A DNA stretch of 64,000 nt from Parvibaculaceae bacterium (GTDB lineage: Bacteria > Pseudomonadota > Alphaproteobacteria > Parvibaculales > Parvibaculaceae), in assembly GCA_028283765.1 (NCBI GenBank), contig JAPWJY010000008.1, forward strand, positions 1,493,001 to 1,557,000, in the 5' to 3' direction. Shown here one piece after another: positions 47,724-58,836 of this stretch (positions are counted from its first letter, which is position 1; each line of letters starts with the position of its first letter). The position numbers and the translations under genes were made by a program. Below the pieces are notes generated by a model. It made no database searches, was not told where the DNA came from, and saw nothing but the letters and a program-made list of their open reading frames with translations.

Positions 47724-48053
47724 TCATTTGTCGTTGAGATAGATCTTCATGTCGCTGGGCGAGACATAGCCCAGAGAAGCGCGCACCCGCTCATCAAGCA
47801 GGTCCGGATCGACGCTTTCAGGGCGCAGGAACGACACCTGATGGTCCAGCCGCTCGCGCATTTCGCGCACCTCGGCCGCCTGCGTCTCCAGAACGGCGGC
47901 CTGCTTGCGCAGTTCGATCATGGCGAAAAAGCCGTGGGGGCCGTAAACCGCGTGATCGGCAAAATAGTAAATCCCGCCCATCACCAGAATCGGCAGGATG
48001 CCGTGGCGCAGGCGAAACCGTTCTTTCGTTCGAATCAGCGTGTAACCCCTCAT
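47724..48053 (-). CDS. ftsB: Septum formation initiator FtsB/DivIC-like
   Basis: A 109-residue single-pass membrane protein: basic N-terminus, one membrane helix at ~19-34 (GILPILVMGGIYYFAD), then a periplasmic coiled coil (AAVLETQAAEVREMRERLDH). This is the FtsB/DivIC family that joins FtsL and FtsQ in the divisome. Its position between eno and pdhA is the standard alphaproteobacterial arrangement. Confidence 0.85.
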   Translation of the reverse strand: MRGYTLIRTKERFRLRHGILPILVMGGIYYFADHAVYGPHGFFAMIELRKQAAVLETQAAEVREMRERLDHQVSFLRPESVDPDLLDERVRASLGYVSPSDMKIYLNDK

Positions 48054-48168
48054 GAACGCTAAAGAATCACAGCTTGCTCGATCCGGTCAAGTATCGCCTC
48101 TCAATACTTGACCGGAACCAGCGCGCGGCCCCGGAAAAACAGCCCGGAGCCGCGGGATTTATTGGCGT

Positions 48169-49485
<1,317 letters not shown>

Positions 49486-49617
49486 TTAACGGACCGGATG
49501 GCATTAGGCAAAGCCACATCGCCGGATTATGGCCAGCCATACGGCGTACTGGCTTCCCGTCACGCAGGACACGTCGTCGGAGAGAAGAAACCCGGCCCGT
49601 GCGATCCGCCATGACCA

Positions 49618-49641
49618 GCGCCCGCGAAAGTTCGCGGGCGC
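49618..49641. terminator. Perfect GC-rich hairpin between padR and eno
   Basis: GCGCCCGCGAA, loop AG, TTCGCGGGCGC: an 11-bp perfect stem 20 bases beyond the padR stop codon (minus strand). It probably ends the padR transcript, though no T-tract follows on the minus strand; on the plus strand TTCTT follows but no plus-strand gene precedes it. Confidence 0.5.
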
Positions 49642-49661
49642 TTCTTCGGGCTTGTTGAAGA

Positions 49662-50234
49662 TCAGGCCATCAGGCCTTCGACCGTGCCCCGCGGAGCGCC
49701 AGCCTGTTCAGGAATATTCTTCAGCAGCATTTCGCGATATTGCTCGATATAGGCGCGCTCGCCCTCGCAGATGGCACTTGCAAGACCCAGCACGAAGGAT
49801 TGTCCCTCGTGGTTGCCTTCATCCCCGTCCGTGCGGCGGATTTCATTTATCCGCTCGAAGCTTTCGCAAATCTCGGCCAGCCGCTGATCCACCAGTTGCC
49901 TGATCCGCTCTTTTGGCAGAAACGGGGCATAGGCAAGGATGAACCAGAATTCCGAGCGGATACGATGCCGCGGCTCCCCGCTCATCAGCGCGGCGATGCA
50001 GCTTTCCCGTCCCGTCTCCGTCAGTTCATAAATTTTCTTCGCAGGCCGGCTGTCCTGCTCCACACGCTGGCAGGTGACCAGACCTTCCGACGCAAGCTCG
50101 TTGAGCGCCGGATAAAGATTGCTCACACTCACATCCAGAATGTTCGCAATCCTCGTCTCAAGTGTTTTCTTGATGTCGTAACCAGTTGCGGGTCCCCGCA
50201 TGAGGATACTGAGCAGAACTTCCTTCGTATTCAT
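49662..50234 (-). CDS. PadR-family transcriptional regulator
   Basis: A 190-residue regulator. The N-terminal winged helix (EVLLSILMRGPATGYDIKKT, then VSNLYPALNELASEGLVTCQ) is the PadR type; the C-terminal ~100 residues are the helical VIR-type dimerisation domain. The start at ATG 50234 is fixed by GGGAGGGAAG; a longer in-frame extension is non-coding in look. PadR proteins repress genes for phenolic-acid or multidrug resistance, or act as virulence regulators; the target is unknown, as no resistance gene is adjacent. Confidence 0.9.
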   Translation of the reverse strand: MNTKEVLLSILMRGPATGYDIKKTLETRIANILDVSVSNLYPALNELASEGLVTCQRVEQDSRPAKKIYELTETGRESCIAALMSGEPRHRIRSEFWFILAYAPFLPKERIRQLVDQRLAEICESFERINEIRRTDGDEGNHEGQSFVLGLASAICEGERAYIEQYREMLLKNIPEQAGAPRGTVEGLMA

Positions 50235-51036
50235 CTTGCTTCCCTCCCCGTCAGCAGATGTTCTTCCGGCTATCGCTTGTGCGACTTGTCCAAAAGGCAG
50301 TGCGTTTCCCGTTATTGCCTGCCTGATCCAACAGTCATTTCGTGAACAGGCGGGTCCGGTATTTTTATTTTCGGCACAGGGCGGACCGCATCCCTCTTGC
50401 GGGGGTTTATCGATCCGGCCATTCGCGCCCGGCGTGCCCTTCTTCGAGGTTTCACGCCAAGCGGGATATATGCCGCTTGTCATGAGTATCAGCAGGAAAC
50501 CCACCTACTGCAAGTCGCGTTAAGCGGTTTTTACCTATCAATATATCGCTTTCAGGGCCGATTGCAGAGGGTGACGTCGCGCCCGCCTAGGCTTCCGCCC
50601 GCCCGTCCGGCGCAAGAATAATGTCACCCGGATCACCGGATCATGACCCGCCATTGAAATTATGTGAGATTCTCCAGCAAGAATTACTTTGGCGGCAGTC
50701 TGAATAGAGCTTACAAGGGCCGCTGATTTTGTCTCCGCAAGCGCCTTTCGCGTTTCAGAATGTGGAAGGCGCGCCGTTCTGCCGGGCCGGCGTCTTGCCA
50801 GCCGGACGGAACGGCAGACAGCTCCGGCAGGGTCTCACCCCCCTGCCGGAGCGGTTTGGTTTCATCTCCGGGTGAAGCCTCCACAGGGGCTCATGACCGC
50901 CCCGATGGCCTAATCCATGCCGATCCGCTATCCTGCAAGGGTCAGGACAGGCCGAAGCGGAAGCGTTCCCCGGCCTTTGCCAACGTTTCCAGACGGCTTT
51001 TCCGCCAGCCCCAGAGCCACCGCCAGAGAGTTTATC
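50235..51036. other. 802-base intergenic region between padR and queC
   Basis: No gene I can support. The region separates divergent padR and queC, so it holds both promoters. It has a strong hairpin at 50821-50852 (listed separately) and a nested one before it (~50770-50817, arms GCCGTTC and GAACGGC around CCGGC and GCCGG). I see no match to a tRNA, to a known riboswitch, or to a credible small open reading frame. The base composition is mixed, with AT-rich parts next to padR. Confidence 0.6.
50821..50852 (+). terminator. 12-bp perfect hairpin in the queC leader region
   Basis: GCTCCGGCAGGG, an 8-base loop, CCCTGCCGGAGC, followed by GGTTTGGTTTC. It resembles a plus-strand terminator with an imperfect T-rich tail, located 185 bases before the queC start. 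If so, it would end an upstream small transcript or be an attenuator of the queuosine operon. Confidence 0.5.
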
Positions 51037-51753
51037 GTGAGTGAGTCCCCATCAAAACGCGCGCTCGTTCTCTTTTCAGGAGGCCAGGATTCAACCGTCT
51101 GCCTCGCCTGGGCGCTGGAACGCTATGACATGGTTGAGACCGTAGGTTTCGACTATGGGCAGAAACATCTGGTGGAGATGGACTGCCGCCCGGCCGTGCG
51201 CGAGGCGATCTGTGAAGCTTTCCCCCACTGGGCGGCGAAGCTGGGGCCGGACCATGTGCTGGCCCTGCCGGAGCTTTCGCGCATCTCGGACACGGCGCTC
51301 ACCCGCGATGTCGAGATCGAGATGGGGGAGAACGGCCTGCCGACCACTTTCGTACCCGGCCGCAACCTGCTTTTCCTCACCTATGCGGCGGCGCTCGGCT
51401 ACCGGCGCGGTGCGCAGACCCTTGTCGGCGGCATGTGCGAGACGGACTTCTCCGGCTATCCCGATTGCCGCAACGACACCCTTCAGGCGCTGGCCCATGC
51501 GCTGACGCTGGGCATGGACCGCCCGTTCCAGATCGAAACCCCGCTGATGTGGCTGGACAAGGCCGCCACCTGGGCCCTTGCCGGCACGCTGGGCGGCACG
51601 GCGCTGGTCAATATCGTGATTGAAAAGACCCATACCTGCTATCGGGGCGAGCGCTCCGTGCGCCATGACTGGGGCTATGGGTGCGGCACTTGCCCGGCTT
51701 GCGATCTGCGCGCCAGAGGCTATGAGAAATGGCGCGCGGCTGAGCGCGCCTGA
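51037..51753 (+). CDS. queC: 7-cyano-7-deazaguanine synthase QueC
   Basis: A 238-residue ATP-dependent enzyme making preQ0. The PP-loop is [14 protein letters not shown]; the zinc site is built of Cys residues in HTCYRGE and [14 protein letters not shown]. It acts on 7-carboxy-7-deazaguanine made by QueE. Start is GTG 51037 ([13 protein letters not shown]) after AGAGAG. First gene of the queC-E-D-F run. Confidence 0.96.
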   Translation: MSESPSKRALVLFSGGQDSTVCLAWALERYDMVETVGFDYGQKHLVEMDCRPAVREAICEAFPHWAAKLGPDHVLALPELSRISDTALTRDVEIEMGENGLPTTFVPGRNLLFLTYAAALGYRRGAQTLVGGMCETDFSGYPDCRNDTLQALAHALTLGMDRPFQIETPLMWLDKAATWALAGTLGGTALVNIVIEKTHTCYRGERSVRHDWGYGCGTCPACDLRARGYEKWRAAERA

Positions 51754-51765
51754 CCGGAACCCGAC

Positions 51766-52398
51766 ATGTACGCCGTCAAAGAGATCTTCTATACGCTGCA
51801 AGGCGAAGGCGCGAACGCGGGCCGCGCGGCCGTGTTCTGCCGCTTTGCCGGCTGCAATCTCTGGTCGGGCCGCGAACAGGACCGCTCCAAAGCCGTCTGC
51901 ACCTTCTGCGACACCGACTTCGTGGGCGTCGATGGCCTGGGCGGCGGCAAGTTCGCCACCGCCGCCCTTCTTGCCGATGAAATTGAAAAAACATGGGCAA
52001 GCCATTCAATCAGCGAGCGTTTTGTCGTCTGTACGGGTGGCGAGCCCCTGCTCCAGCTCGACAAGCCGCTGATCGAGGCGCTCCATGCGCGGGGCTTTTC
52101 CATCGCGGTCGAAACCAACGGCACCCTGCCCGCGCCGGACGGCATCGACTGGATCTGCGTCAGCCCCAAGGCCGACAGCATCCTCGCGCTCACCCGGGGC
52201 GATGAACTCAAGCTGGTTTTCCCGCAGGAAAAAGCCCGGCCCGAACGCTTCGAACATCTGGCATTCCGGCATTTTTTCCTGCAAGCCATGGACGGACCGG
52301 ACCAGGCCGCCAACATCGTCGCCGCCACCGCCTATTGCATGGCGCACCCGAAATGGCACTTAAGCCTTCAAACACATAAGCTTATCGGAATACCTTAA
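51766..52398 (+). CDS. queE: 7-carboxy-7-deazaguanine synthase QueE
   Basis: A 210-residue radical-SAM protein that rearranges the QueD product. GEGANAGRAAVFCRFAGCNL followed by CTFCDTDFVG contains the cluster Cys residues (with the family's modified spacing), then GGEPLLQLDKPLIEAL. The stop overlaps the queD start by one base. Cotranscribed with queC (12 bases upstream). Confidence 0.95.
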   Translation: MYAVKEIFYTLQGEGANAGRAAVFCRFAGCNLWSGREQDRSKAVCTFCDTDFVGVDGLGGGKFATAALLADEIEKTWASHSISERFVVCTGGEPLLQLDKPLIEALHARGFSIAVETNGTLPAPDGIDWICVSPKADSILALTRGDELKLVFPQEKARPERFEHLAFRHFFLQAMDGPDQAANIVAATAYCMAHPKWHLSLQTHKLIGIP

Positions 52399-52763
52399 TG
52401 CGAATTTATAAAGAATTCTATTTCGATGCCGCCCATTTCCTGCCTGACGCGCCCGACGGCCATCCCAACCGGCGGATGCACGGCCATTCCTTTCGCGTGG
52501 TGATCTGGCTGGAAGGCCGCCCCAATCCGGCGACCGGCATCCTGCGTCATTTCGAGGATTTCGAGCGCGCGCTGATGGCGGTGCGCGAGGAACTCGATCA
52601 TCATATGCTCAATGACATCGAGGGGCTTGAGAAGCCGACGCTGGAACATATCGCGGTCTGGATCTGGGAACGGCTGAAAACGCCGCTGCCGGAAATCGCC
52701 CAGGTTGAAATCCACCGCGCCTCGTGCCGCGAGGGCTGCGTCTATACCGGGCCGGAGGCCTGA
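52398..52763 (+). CDS. queD: 6-carboxy-tetrahydropterin synthase QueD
   Basis: A 121-residue PTPS-family enzyme. Zinc ligands are in [20 protein letters not shown] and [25 protein letters not shown] holds the catalytic Asp-His. It converts dihydroneopterin triphosphate to carboxytetrahydropterin. FolE, which makes its substrate, is not in the window. Overlaps queE. Confidence 0.96.
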   Translation: MRIYKEFYFDAAHFLPDAPDGHPNRRMHGHSFRVVIWLEGRPNPATGILRHFEDFERALMAVREELDHHMLNDIEGLEKPTLEHIAVWIWERLKTPLPEIAQVEIHRASCREGCVYTGPEA

Positions 52764-52765
52764 AC

Positions 52766-53272
52766 ATGAGCGGGAAGAAGAAAAAAGCGCCGCAAGCCGG
52801 TGCGGTCCAGTCCGATCCGGGGCAGTCCGGGTTGAGCCAGCTTGGCTATCAGACCGACATTCCGCTTTCGCCGGAGAGCGCCGTGCTGGAGCGGGTGCCC
52901 AATCCGCATCCGGACGTGGATTATCTGGCCCGCTTCACCGCGCCGGAATTCACCTCGATCTGCCCGGTAACGGGCCAGCCGGACTTTGCCCACCTCGTCA
53001 TCGACTATGTGCCGGGCAAATGGCTGGTCGAATCGAAGTCGCTCAAGCTCTATTTCCAGTCGTTCCGCAATCACGGCGCATTCCATGAGGATTGCACCAT
53101 CGCCATCGCCAAGCGTCTCATCAAAACGCTGTCGCCGCGCTGGCTGCGCATCGGCGGCTACTGGTATCCGCGCGGCGGCATCCCGATCGACGTGTTCTGG
53201 CAGACGGGCGCAGCGCCCGAAGGCCTGTGGGTGCCGGATCAGGGCGTCGCCCCCTATCGCGGACGGGGCTGA
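52766..53272 (+). CDS. queF: preQ0 reductase QueF (short form)
   Basis: A 168-residue QueF that reduces the nitrile of preQ0 to preQ1 with NADPH. The catalytic Cys is in [15 protein letters not shown], and the QueF motif is [20 protein letters not shown]. Single-domain (YkvM-like) length, unlike the double-length E. coli protein. A Lys/Gly/Gln-rich N-terminal tail of ~30 residues precedes the domain. It converges with kdsA (gap of 9 bases). Confidence 0.95.
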   Translation: MSGKKKKAPQAGAVQSDPGQSGLSQLGYQTDIPLSPESAVLERVPNPHPDVDYLARFTAPEFTSICPVTGQPDFAHLVIDYVPGKWLVESKSLKLYFQSFRNHGAFHEDCTIAIAKRLIKTLSPRWLRIGGYWYPRGGIPIDVFWQTGAAPEGLWVPDQGVAPYRGRG

Positions 53273-53281
53273 ATCGCCCCC

Positions 53282-54115
53282 TCACGCCGCCTTCGCGAGT
53301 TCGTCGAACTGCTTGAGCGAAGCCAGCAGCTTTTCCAGATCGGCAAGCTTGACCATGTTGGGACCATCGGAAGGCGCGTTGTCCGGGTCCTGATGGGTCT
53401 CCATGAAGACGGCGGCAACGCCGATGGCGACAGCGGCGCGTGCGATCACCGGCACCATGCGCCGGTCGCCGCCCGACACCGTGCCCTGCCCGCCCGGCTG
53501 CATGACCGAATGGGTGGCGTCGATCACCACCGGACAGCCACACTGCTCCTTCATGATCGGGATCGCCCGCATGTCGCTGACCAGCGTGTTGTAGCCGAAA
53601 CTGACGCCGCGCTCGGTCGCCATCACATTGGGATTGCCCGCATCGACGACTTTCGCGATCACGTTCTTCATGTCCCAGGGCGCGAGGAACTGGCCCTTCT
53701 TGATATTGACCACCTTGCCCGTGTGCGCCGCCGCCTCCAGCAGGTCGGTCTGGCGGCACAGGAAAGCCGGTATCTGGAGCACGTCGACCACCGAACCGAC
53801 CTCCGCGCACTGATCGCGCTCATGAACGTCGGTCAGCACCGGCACGCCGAACTCGCGCCTGATGTCCTCGAAGATCGGCAGCGAAAGCTCAAGTCCGAGA
53901 CCGCGCTTCGAGTTGCCGCTGGTGCGGTTCGCCTTGTCGTAGGAGGTCTTGTAGATGAAGGGAATGCCGAGCCGCCGGGTGATTTCCTGAATGGCGCCGG
54001 CCATGTCGAAGGCATGGTCCCGGCTCTCGAGCTGGCAAGGCCCCGCGATCAGGGTGAAGGGCTTGTCGTTCGCGATCTCGATCGAACCGAGCTTGACGGT
54101 CGCGTTGGCGGGCAT
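53282..54115 (-). CDS. kdsA: KDO-8-phosphate synthase KdsA
   Basis: A 277-residue aldolase-like enzyme that condenses PEP and arabinose-5-phosphate for the inner core of lipopolysaccharide. [20 protein letters not shown] and [20 protein letters not shown] are the family's substrate loops, [20 protein letters not shown] and [20 protein letters not shown] the others. It shows that the cell makes LPS with KDO. Divergent from ridA. Confidence 0.96.
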   Translation of the reverse strand: MPANATVKLGSIEIANDKPFTLIAGPCQLESRDHAFDMAGAIQEITRRLGIPFIYKTSYDKANRTSGNSKRGLGLELSLPIFEDIRREFGVPVLTDVHERDQCAEVGSVVDVLQIPAFLCRQTDLLEAAAHTGKVVNIKKGQFLAPWDMKNVIAKVVDAGNPNVMATERGVSFGYNTLVSDMRAIPIMKEQCGCPVVIDATHSVMQPGGQGTVSGGDRRMVPVIARAAVAIGVAAVFMETHQDPDNAPSDGPNMVKLADLEKLLASLKQFDELAKAA

Positions 54116-54265
54116 GGTCTACCTCACTCGAAGGCCTCGGGAATATCCGAGGCCTATATATAGCATCCGGGCGCGATAATCCCATGCCGTCCGCCGGGTT
54201 GCTTCGGCGATCCCGGATTGCTATGCCAGCGTGCCCCAGGACGGGCGTTTCAGGGAACAATGTAC

Positions 54266-54613
54266 ATGACGATCAGAAGAATTGGCTCGAACCATCGCAT
54301 GAGCGAAGCCGTGGTCTACGGCAATATGGTCTATCTCGCCGGACAGGTGGCGAAGGACGCCAGCCAGTCCATCACCGGGCAGGCCGAACAGGTGCTGGCC
54401 GGAATCGACGCGCTGCTCGCGGAAGCGGGAACAGACAAATCGAAGATTCTGACCGCCACGGTCTGGCTCACCGACATGGGCGATTTCGCCGCCTTCAACA
54501 AGGTCTGGGACGCCTGGGTCGACCAGAAGAATCCCCCGGCCCGCGCCTGCGTCCAGTCCCCGCTCGTGCTGCCCGACTGGAAGCTGGAAATCCAGCTGAG
54601 CGCGGCGGTCTGA
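54266..54613 (+). CDS. RidA-family enamine/imine deaminase
   Basis: A 115-residue YjgF/YER057c/UK114 protein. NMVYLAGQVAKDASQSITGQ and VQSPLVLPDWKLEIQLSAAV are the family landmarks; the Arg of ARACVQ is the conserved catalytic position. RidA removes reactive 2-aminoacrylate. ATG 54266 is preferred to 54260 because GGGA is nine bases upstream. Stands between divergent kdsA and convergent pyrG. Confidence 0.9.
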   Translation: MTIRRIGSNHRMSEAVVYGNMVYLAGQVAKDASQSITGQAEQVLAGIDALLAEAGTDKSKILTATVWLTDMGDFAAFNKVWDAWVDQKNPPARACVQSPLVLPDWKLEIQLSAAV

Positions 54614-54631
54614 TTTCCGCGAACGGACCGG

Positions 54632-56320
<1,689 letters not shown>

Positions 56321-56379
56321 CTAATCTCATGCCGGTCCGGTAAAAATCCGTAACAGAACAGTGAAAGCCCGAGTGAGGC

Positions 56380-56808
56380 TTACTGGGCTCTGGGCACCGC
56401 AGGCGTAGAAGGCGCTGCGGGAGCCGCAGGCGTCGTTGCCGGCGCTGCGGGAGCAGGTGCAGGCGTCGCGCCCGGCGCAGGCGCGCTCTGGTCGGCCTGC
56501 GGGACGGTGAGAGGGGCAGGAACCGTGATGCCGGACGTGGACGGCGCAGGCGCCAGACCGTCCAGAATGGAGCTTTTGCCGCCGCGCGCCGCGATGAAGC
56601 CGAGCGCCAGGCTGGTGACGAAAAAGGCCGCGGCAAGGATGGCCGTCGCCCTCGTCAGCGCGCTGCCAACACCCCGTCCCGACATGAATCCACCGCCGCC
56701 GCCACCACCGCCGATGCCAAGGGCACCGCCTTCAGAGCGCTGCAGCAGGACCACGGCGACAAGCGCCACGGCAATCATGAGGTGGATCACAAGGATGATA
56801 GTGGCCAT
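56380..56808 (-). CDS. secG: Protein-export membrane protein SecG
   Basis: A 142-residue SecG with two membrane helices (ILVIHLMIAVALVAVVLLQR and ATAILAAAFFVTSLALGFIA), the Gly-rich turn after the first being GGGGGGGG-like. The C-terminal ~70 residues are Ala/Pro-rich low complexity, typical of alphaproteobacterial SecG. It assists SecYE translocation. Confidence 0.92.
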   Translation of the reverse strand: MATIILVIHLMIAVALVAVVLLQRSEGGALGIGGGGGGGGFMSGRGVGSALTRATAILAAAFFVTSLALGFIAARGGKSSILDGLAPAPSTSGITVPAPLTVPQADQSAPAPGATPAPAPAAPATTPAAPAAPSTPAVPRAQ

Positions 56809-57008
56809 AGCGGAGCGAACTTCCCGGTTGTCACGAACGCCCGATTGTCACGAGCGAAAGGGCGGCGCGAGGCCCTTGGCCTGTCCGATGGGGCGGTTTG
56901 TAGCCTATGCGTGCATGAGTTTCCAGCCCCGGAGGGGAAGGCCACGTCACTTTCATGTGAAATATCGCTCCCACGCCCCTTGCACCGCATTCGCTTTTCC
57001 ATTTTTAA

Positions 57009-57029
57009 TATTAATAATTATTATTAATA
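57009..57029. promoter_or_regulatory. 21-bp AT-only perfect palindrome before the methyltransferase gene
   Basis: TATTAATAAT-T-ATTATTAATA: two 10-base arms around one base, all A and T, in an otherwise GC-rich region. It lies 52 bases before the start of the methyltransferase gene and ~200 bases upstream of secG (divergent). It looks like an operator for a helix-turn-helix regulator; no regulator gene is adjacent. Confidence 0.5.
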
Positions 57030-57081
57030 ATGAATTGCTCAAGGGGATGGAAAATCCCCGCCATCAGCCGGGAGATCGAAC

Positions 57082-57771
57082 ATGCGCGCGCCCAAGTCCA
57101 ATCCCATACGCGATCCCCGGATCAACGGCGTCCTCGGCCGCCTGCACAAACAGGCGAGAAACCAGCTTCCGGGCCTGATCGCCAACTATGGCGTGGCCGC
57201 CCTGCTCGCGAAACTCGGGCGCCAGCCTTCCGAACATGTCCGCACGGACTATCACCGCGACAAGCTGATCCCCATCGATCCTGAACAGGGCTGGCTGATC
57301 TACCTGCTGTGCCGCAGCCTCGGGGCGCGCCGCGCCGTCGAGTTCGGCACGTCTTTTGGCGTCTCGACCCTTTATATGGCGGCGGCGATCCGCGATCAGG
57401 GCGGCGACGGCATCGTGATCGGTACCGAGATCGAGCCGACCAAGGCGGAAAAGGCCCGCGCGCATTTTACCGAAGCGGGCGTGGACGGGCTGATCGACCT
57501 GCGGGAGGGCGATGCCCTGCAAACCCTTGCCGATTGCGGCGGCCCGGTCGATTTTCTGCTGGTCGATGGCTGGGTGCATCTGGCGGAGCCCATCATCCGG
57601 CTGATGGCCCCCCAGCTTCGCCCCGGCGCGATGGTGGTGTGCGACAATGTCGGCCATTTCCCGGCTGCCTTCGCCGATTACCTGGCCTTCGTGCGCAACC
57701 CCGCCAACGGCTTTGCTTCCGCCCTGCTGCCGTTGCGCAGCGGGACGGAGCTTTCCGTCAAAACCGGATAA
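57082..57771 (+). CDS. Class I SAM-dependent methyltransferase (O-methyltransferase-like)
   Basis: A 229-residue protein. AVEFGTSFGVSTLYMAAAIR is the SAM-binding loop, IVIGTEIEPTKAEKARAHFT the acidic strand 2, and FLLVDGWVHLAEPIIRLMAP strand 4, as in Methyltransf_24/O-methyltransferase folds. Substrate unknown. GGGAGA precedes the ATG. Convergent with tpiA. The AT palindrome upstream suggests its own regulation. Confidence 0.8.
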   Translation: MRAPKSNPIRDPRINGVLGRLHKQARNQLPGLIANYGVAALLAKLGRQPSEHVRTDYHRDKLIPIDPEQGWLIYLLCRSLGARRAVEFGTSFGVSTLYMAAAIRDQGGDGIVIGTEIEPTKAEKARAHFTEAGVDGLIDLREGDALQTLADCGGPVDFLLVDGWVHLAEPIIRLMAPQLRPGAMVVCDNVGHFPAAFADYLAFVRNPANGFASALLPLRSGTELSVKTG

Positions 57772-57782
57772 TGAGGCAAGCC

Positions 57783-58559
57783 TCAGAGATAGGCGGCTGA
57801 AATGATTCCGTAGAAGTCATCCGCGGTGAGGCTCGCCCCGCCGACGAGCGCACCATTGACGTTGGGAACCGACATCAGTTCGGCCGCATTGTTGGGCTTG
57901 ACCGAACCGCCATAGAGAATGCGGAAGGACGCGCCCGTTTCGGGAAAACGGTCCGTCAGCAGGGCGCGGATATGGCCATGGGCGACAGCCACATCCTCCG
58001 CCGTCGGCGTGAGGCCGGTGCCGATGGCCCAGACGGGCTCATAGGCGATGACCATGTTCTTCGGCGTCGCCCCTTCCGGCACCGAGCCGGTGACCTGACG
58101 GCCGACCACGGCCAGCGTTTCCCCGGCCTTGCGCTCGCCGCCCGTTTCGCCCACGCAGATAATGGCGACAAGCCCCGCCTCCCAGGCAGCCTCGGCCTTG
58201 GCCTTTACTACCTCGTCGGTTTCATGATGGTCGGTGCGCCGCTCGGAATGGCCGACGATGACATAGCCGGCCCCCGCATCCCTGAGCATGGCCGCCGCGA
58301 TGTCGCCGGTGTGCGCGCCGGAGGCTTTGGCATGGCAATCCTGACCGCCAATGGCGATGCCCGTGCCCTTGGCCTCTTCCTTCAGGACGCCGATCAGGGT
58401 GGCGGGCGGGCAGATCAGGACGTCGCATTTCGGCTTGCCGCCCGCATCGAGCTTCTTCGCGAGCCGCCGGATTTCCTTTTTCGAGGCCTTGAGGCCGTTC
58501 ATCTTCCAGTTGCCCGCCACAAGCGCCTTGACCCGCCTGACCGATTTTTCCGACCCCAT
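57783..58559 (-). CDS. tpiA: Triosephosphate isomerase
   Basis: A 258-residue [19 protein letters not shown] carries the catalytic Lys, VIVGHSERR the His, and [20 protein letters not shown] the catalytic Glu and loop 6. Start ATG 58559 follows GAGGGGCAAG. Divergent from the ppiD-like gene across 277 bases that must hold both promoters; I see no other gene in that gap. Confidence 0.97.
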   Translation of the reverse strand: MGSEKSVRRVKALVAGNWKMNGLKASKKEIRRLAKKLDAGGKPKCDVLICPPATLIGVLKEEAKGTGIAIGGQDCHAKASGAHTGDIAAAMLRDAGAGYVIVGHSERRTDHHETDEVVKAKAEAAWEAGLVAIICVGETGGERKAGETLAVVGRQVTGSVPEGATPKNMVIAYEPVWAIGTGLTPTAEDVAVAHGHIRALLTDRFPETGASFRILYGGSVKPNNAAELMSVPNVNGALVGGASLTADDFYGIISAAYL

Positions 58560-58836
58560 CTTGCCCCTCTGCAAATCATGTTATCCCCGGTCTGGAGATC
58601 CGGGATACCTTATGGACAGGATTTAGCAGAGCGACGGAGACCGCGCCAGCGGCTGAAAACGCGGGCATCCCGGCCCTTGCCCCCACTTGAGGGCCACCCC
58701 TATGATGCGCCCGGTTCGCCCGCCCGCGTCTTGTCTCAATCATGTCCCATGATATGAGTTTGACCGGCCAAAGCCCCTTTTCGAATCCGGAGCGCTCCGG
58801 GCCGGAAAGACACCCGAAACTGGAAGAAACGAATTT

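Noticed and set aside
50760..50990. preQ1 or cobalamin riboswitch before queC
   Set aside because: Neither the preQ1 loop consensus nor a B12 box was seen; only hairpins.
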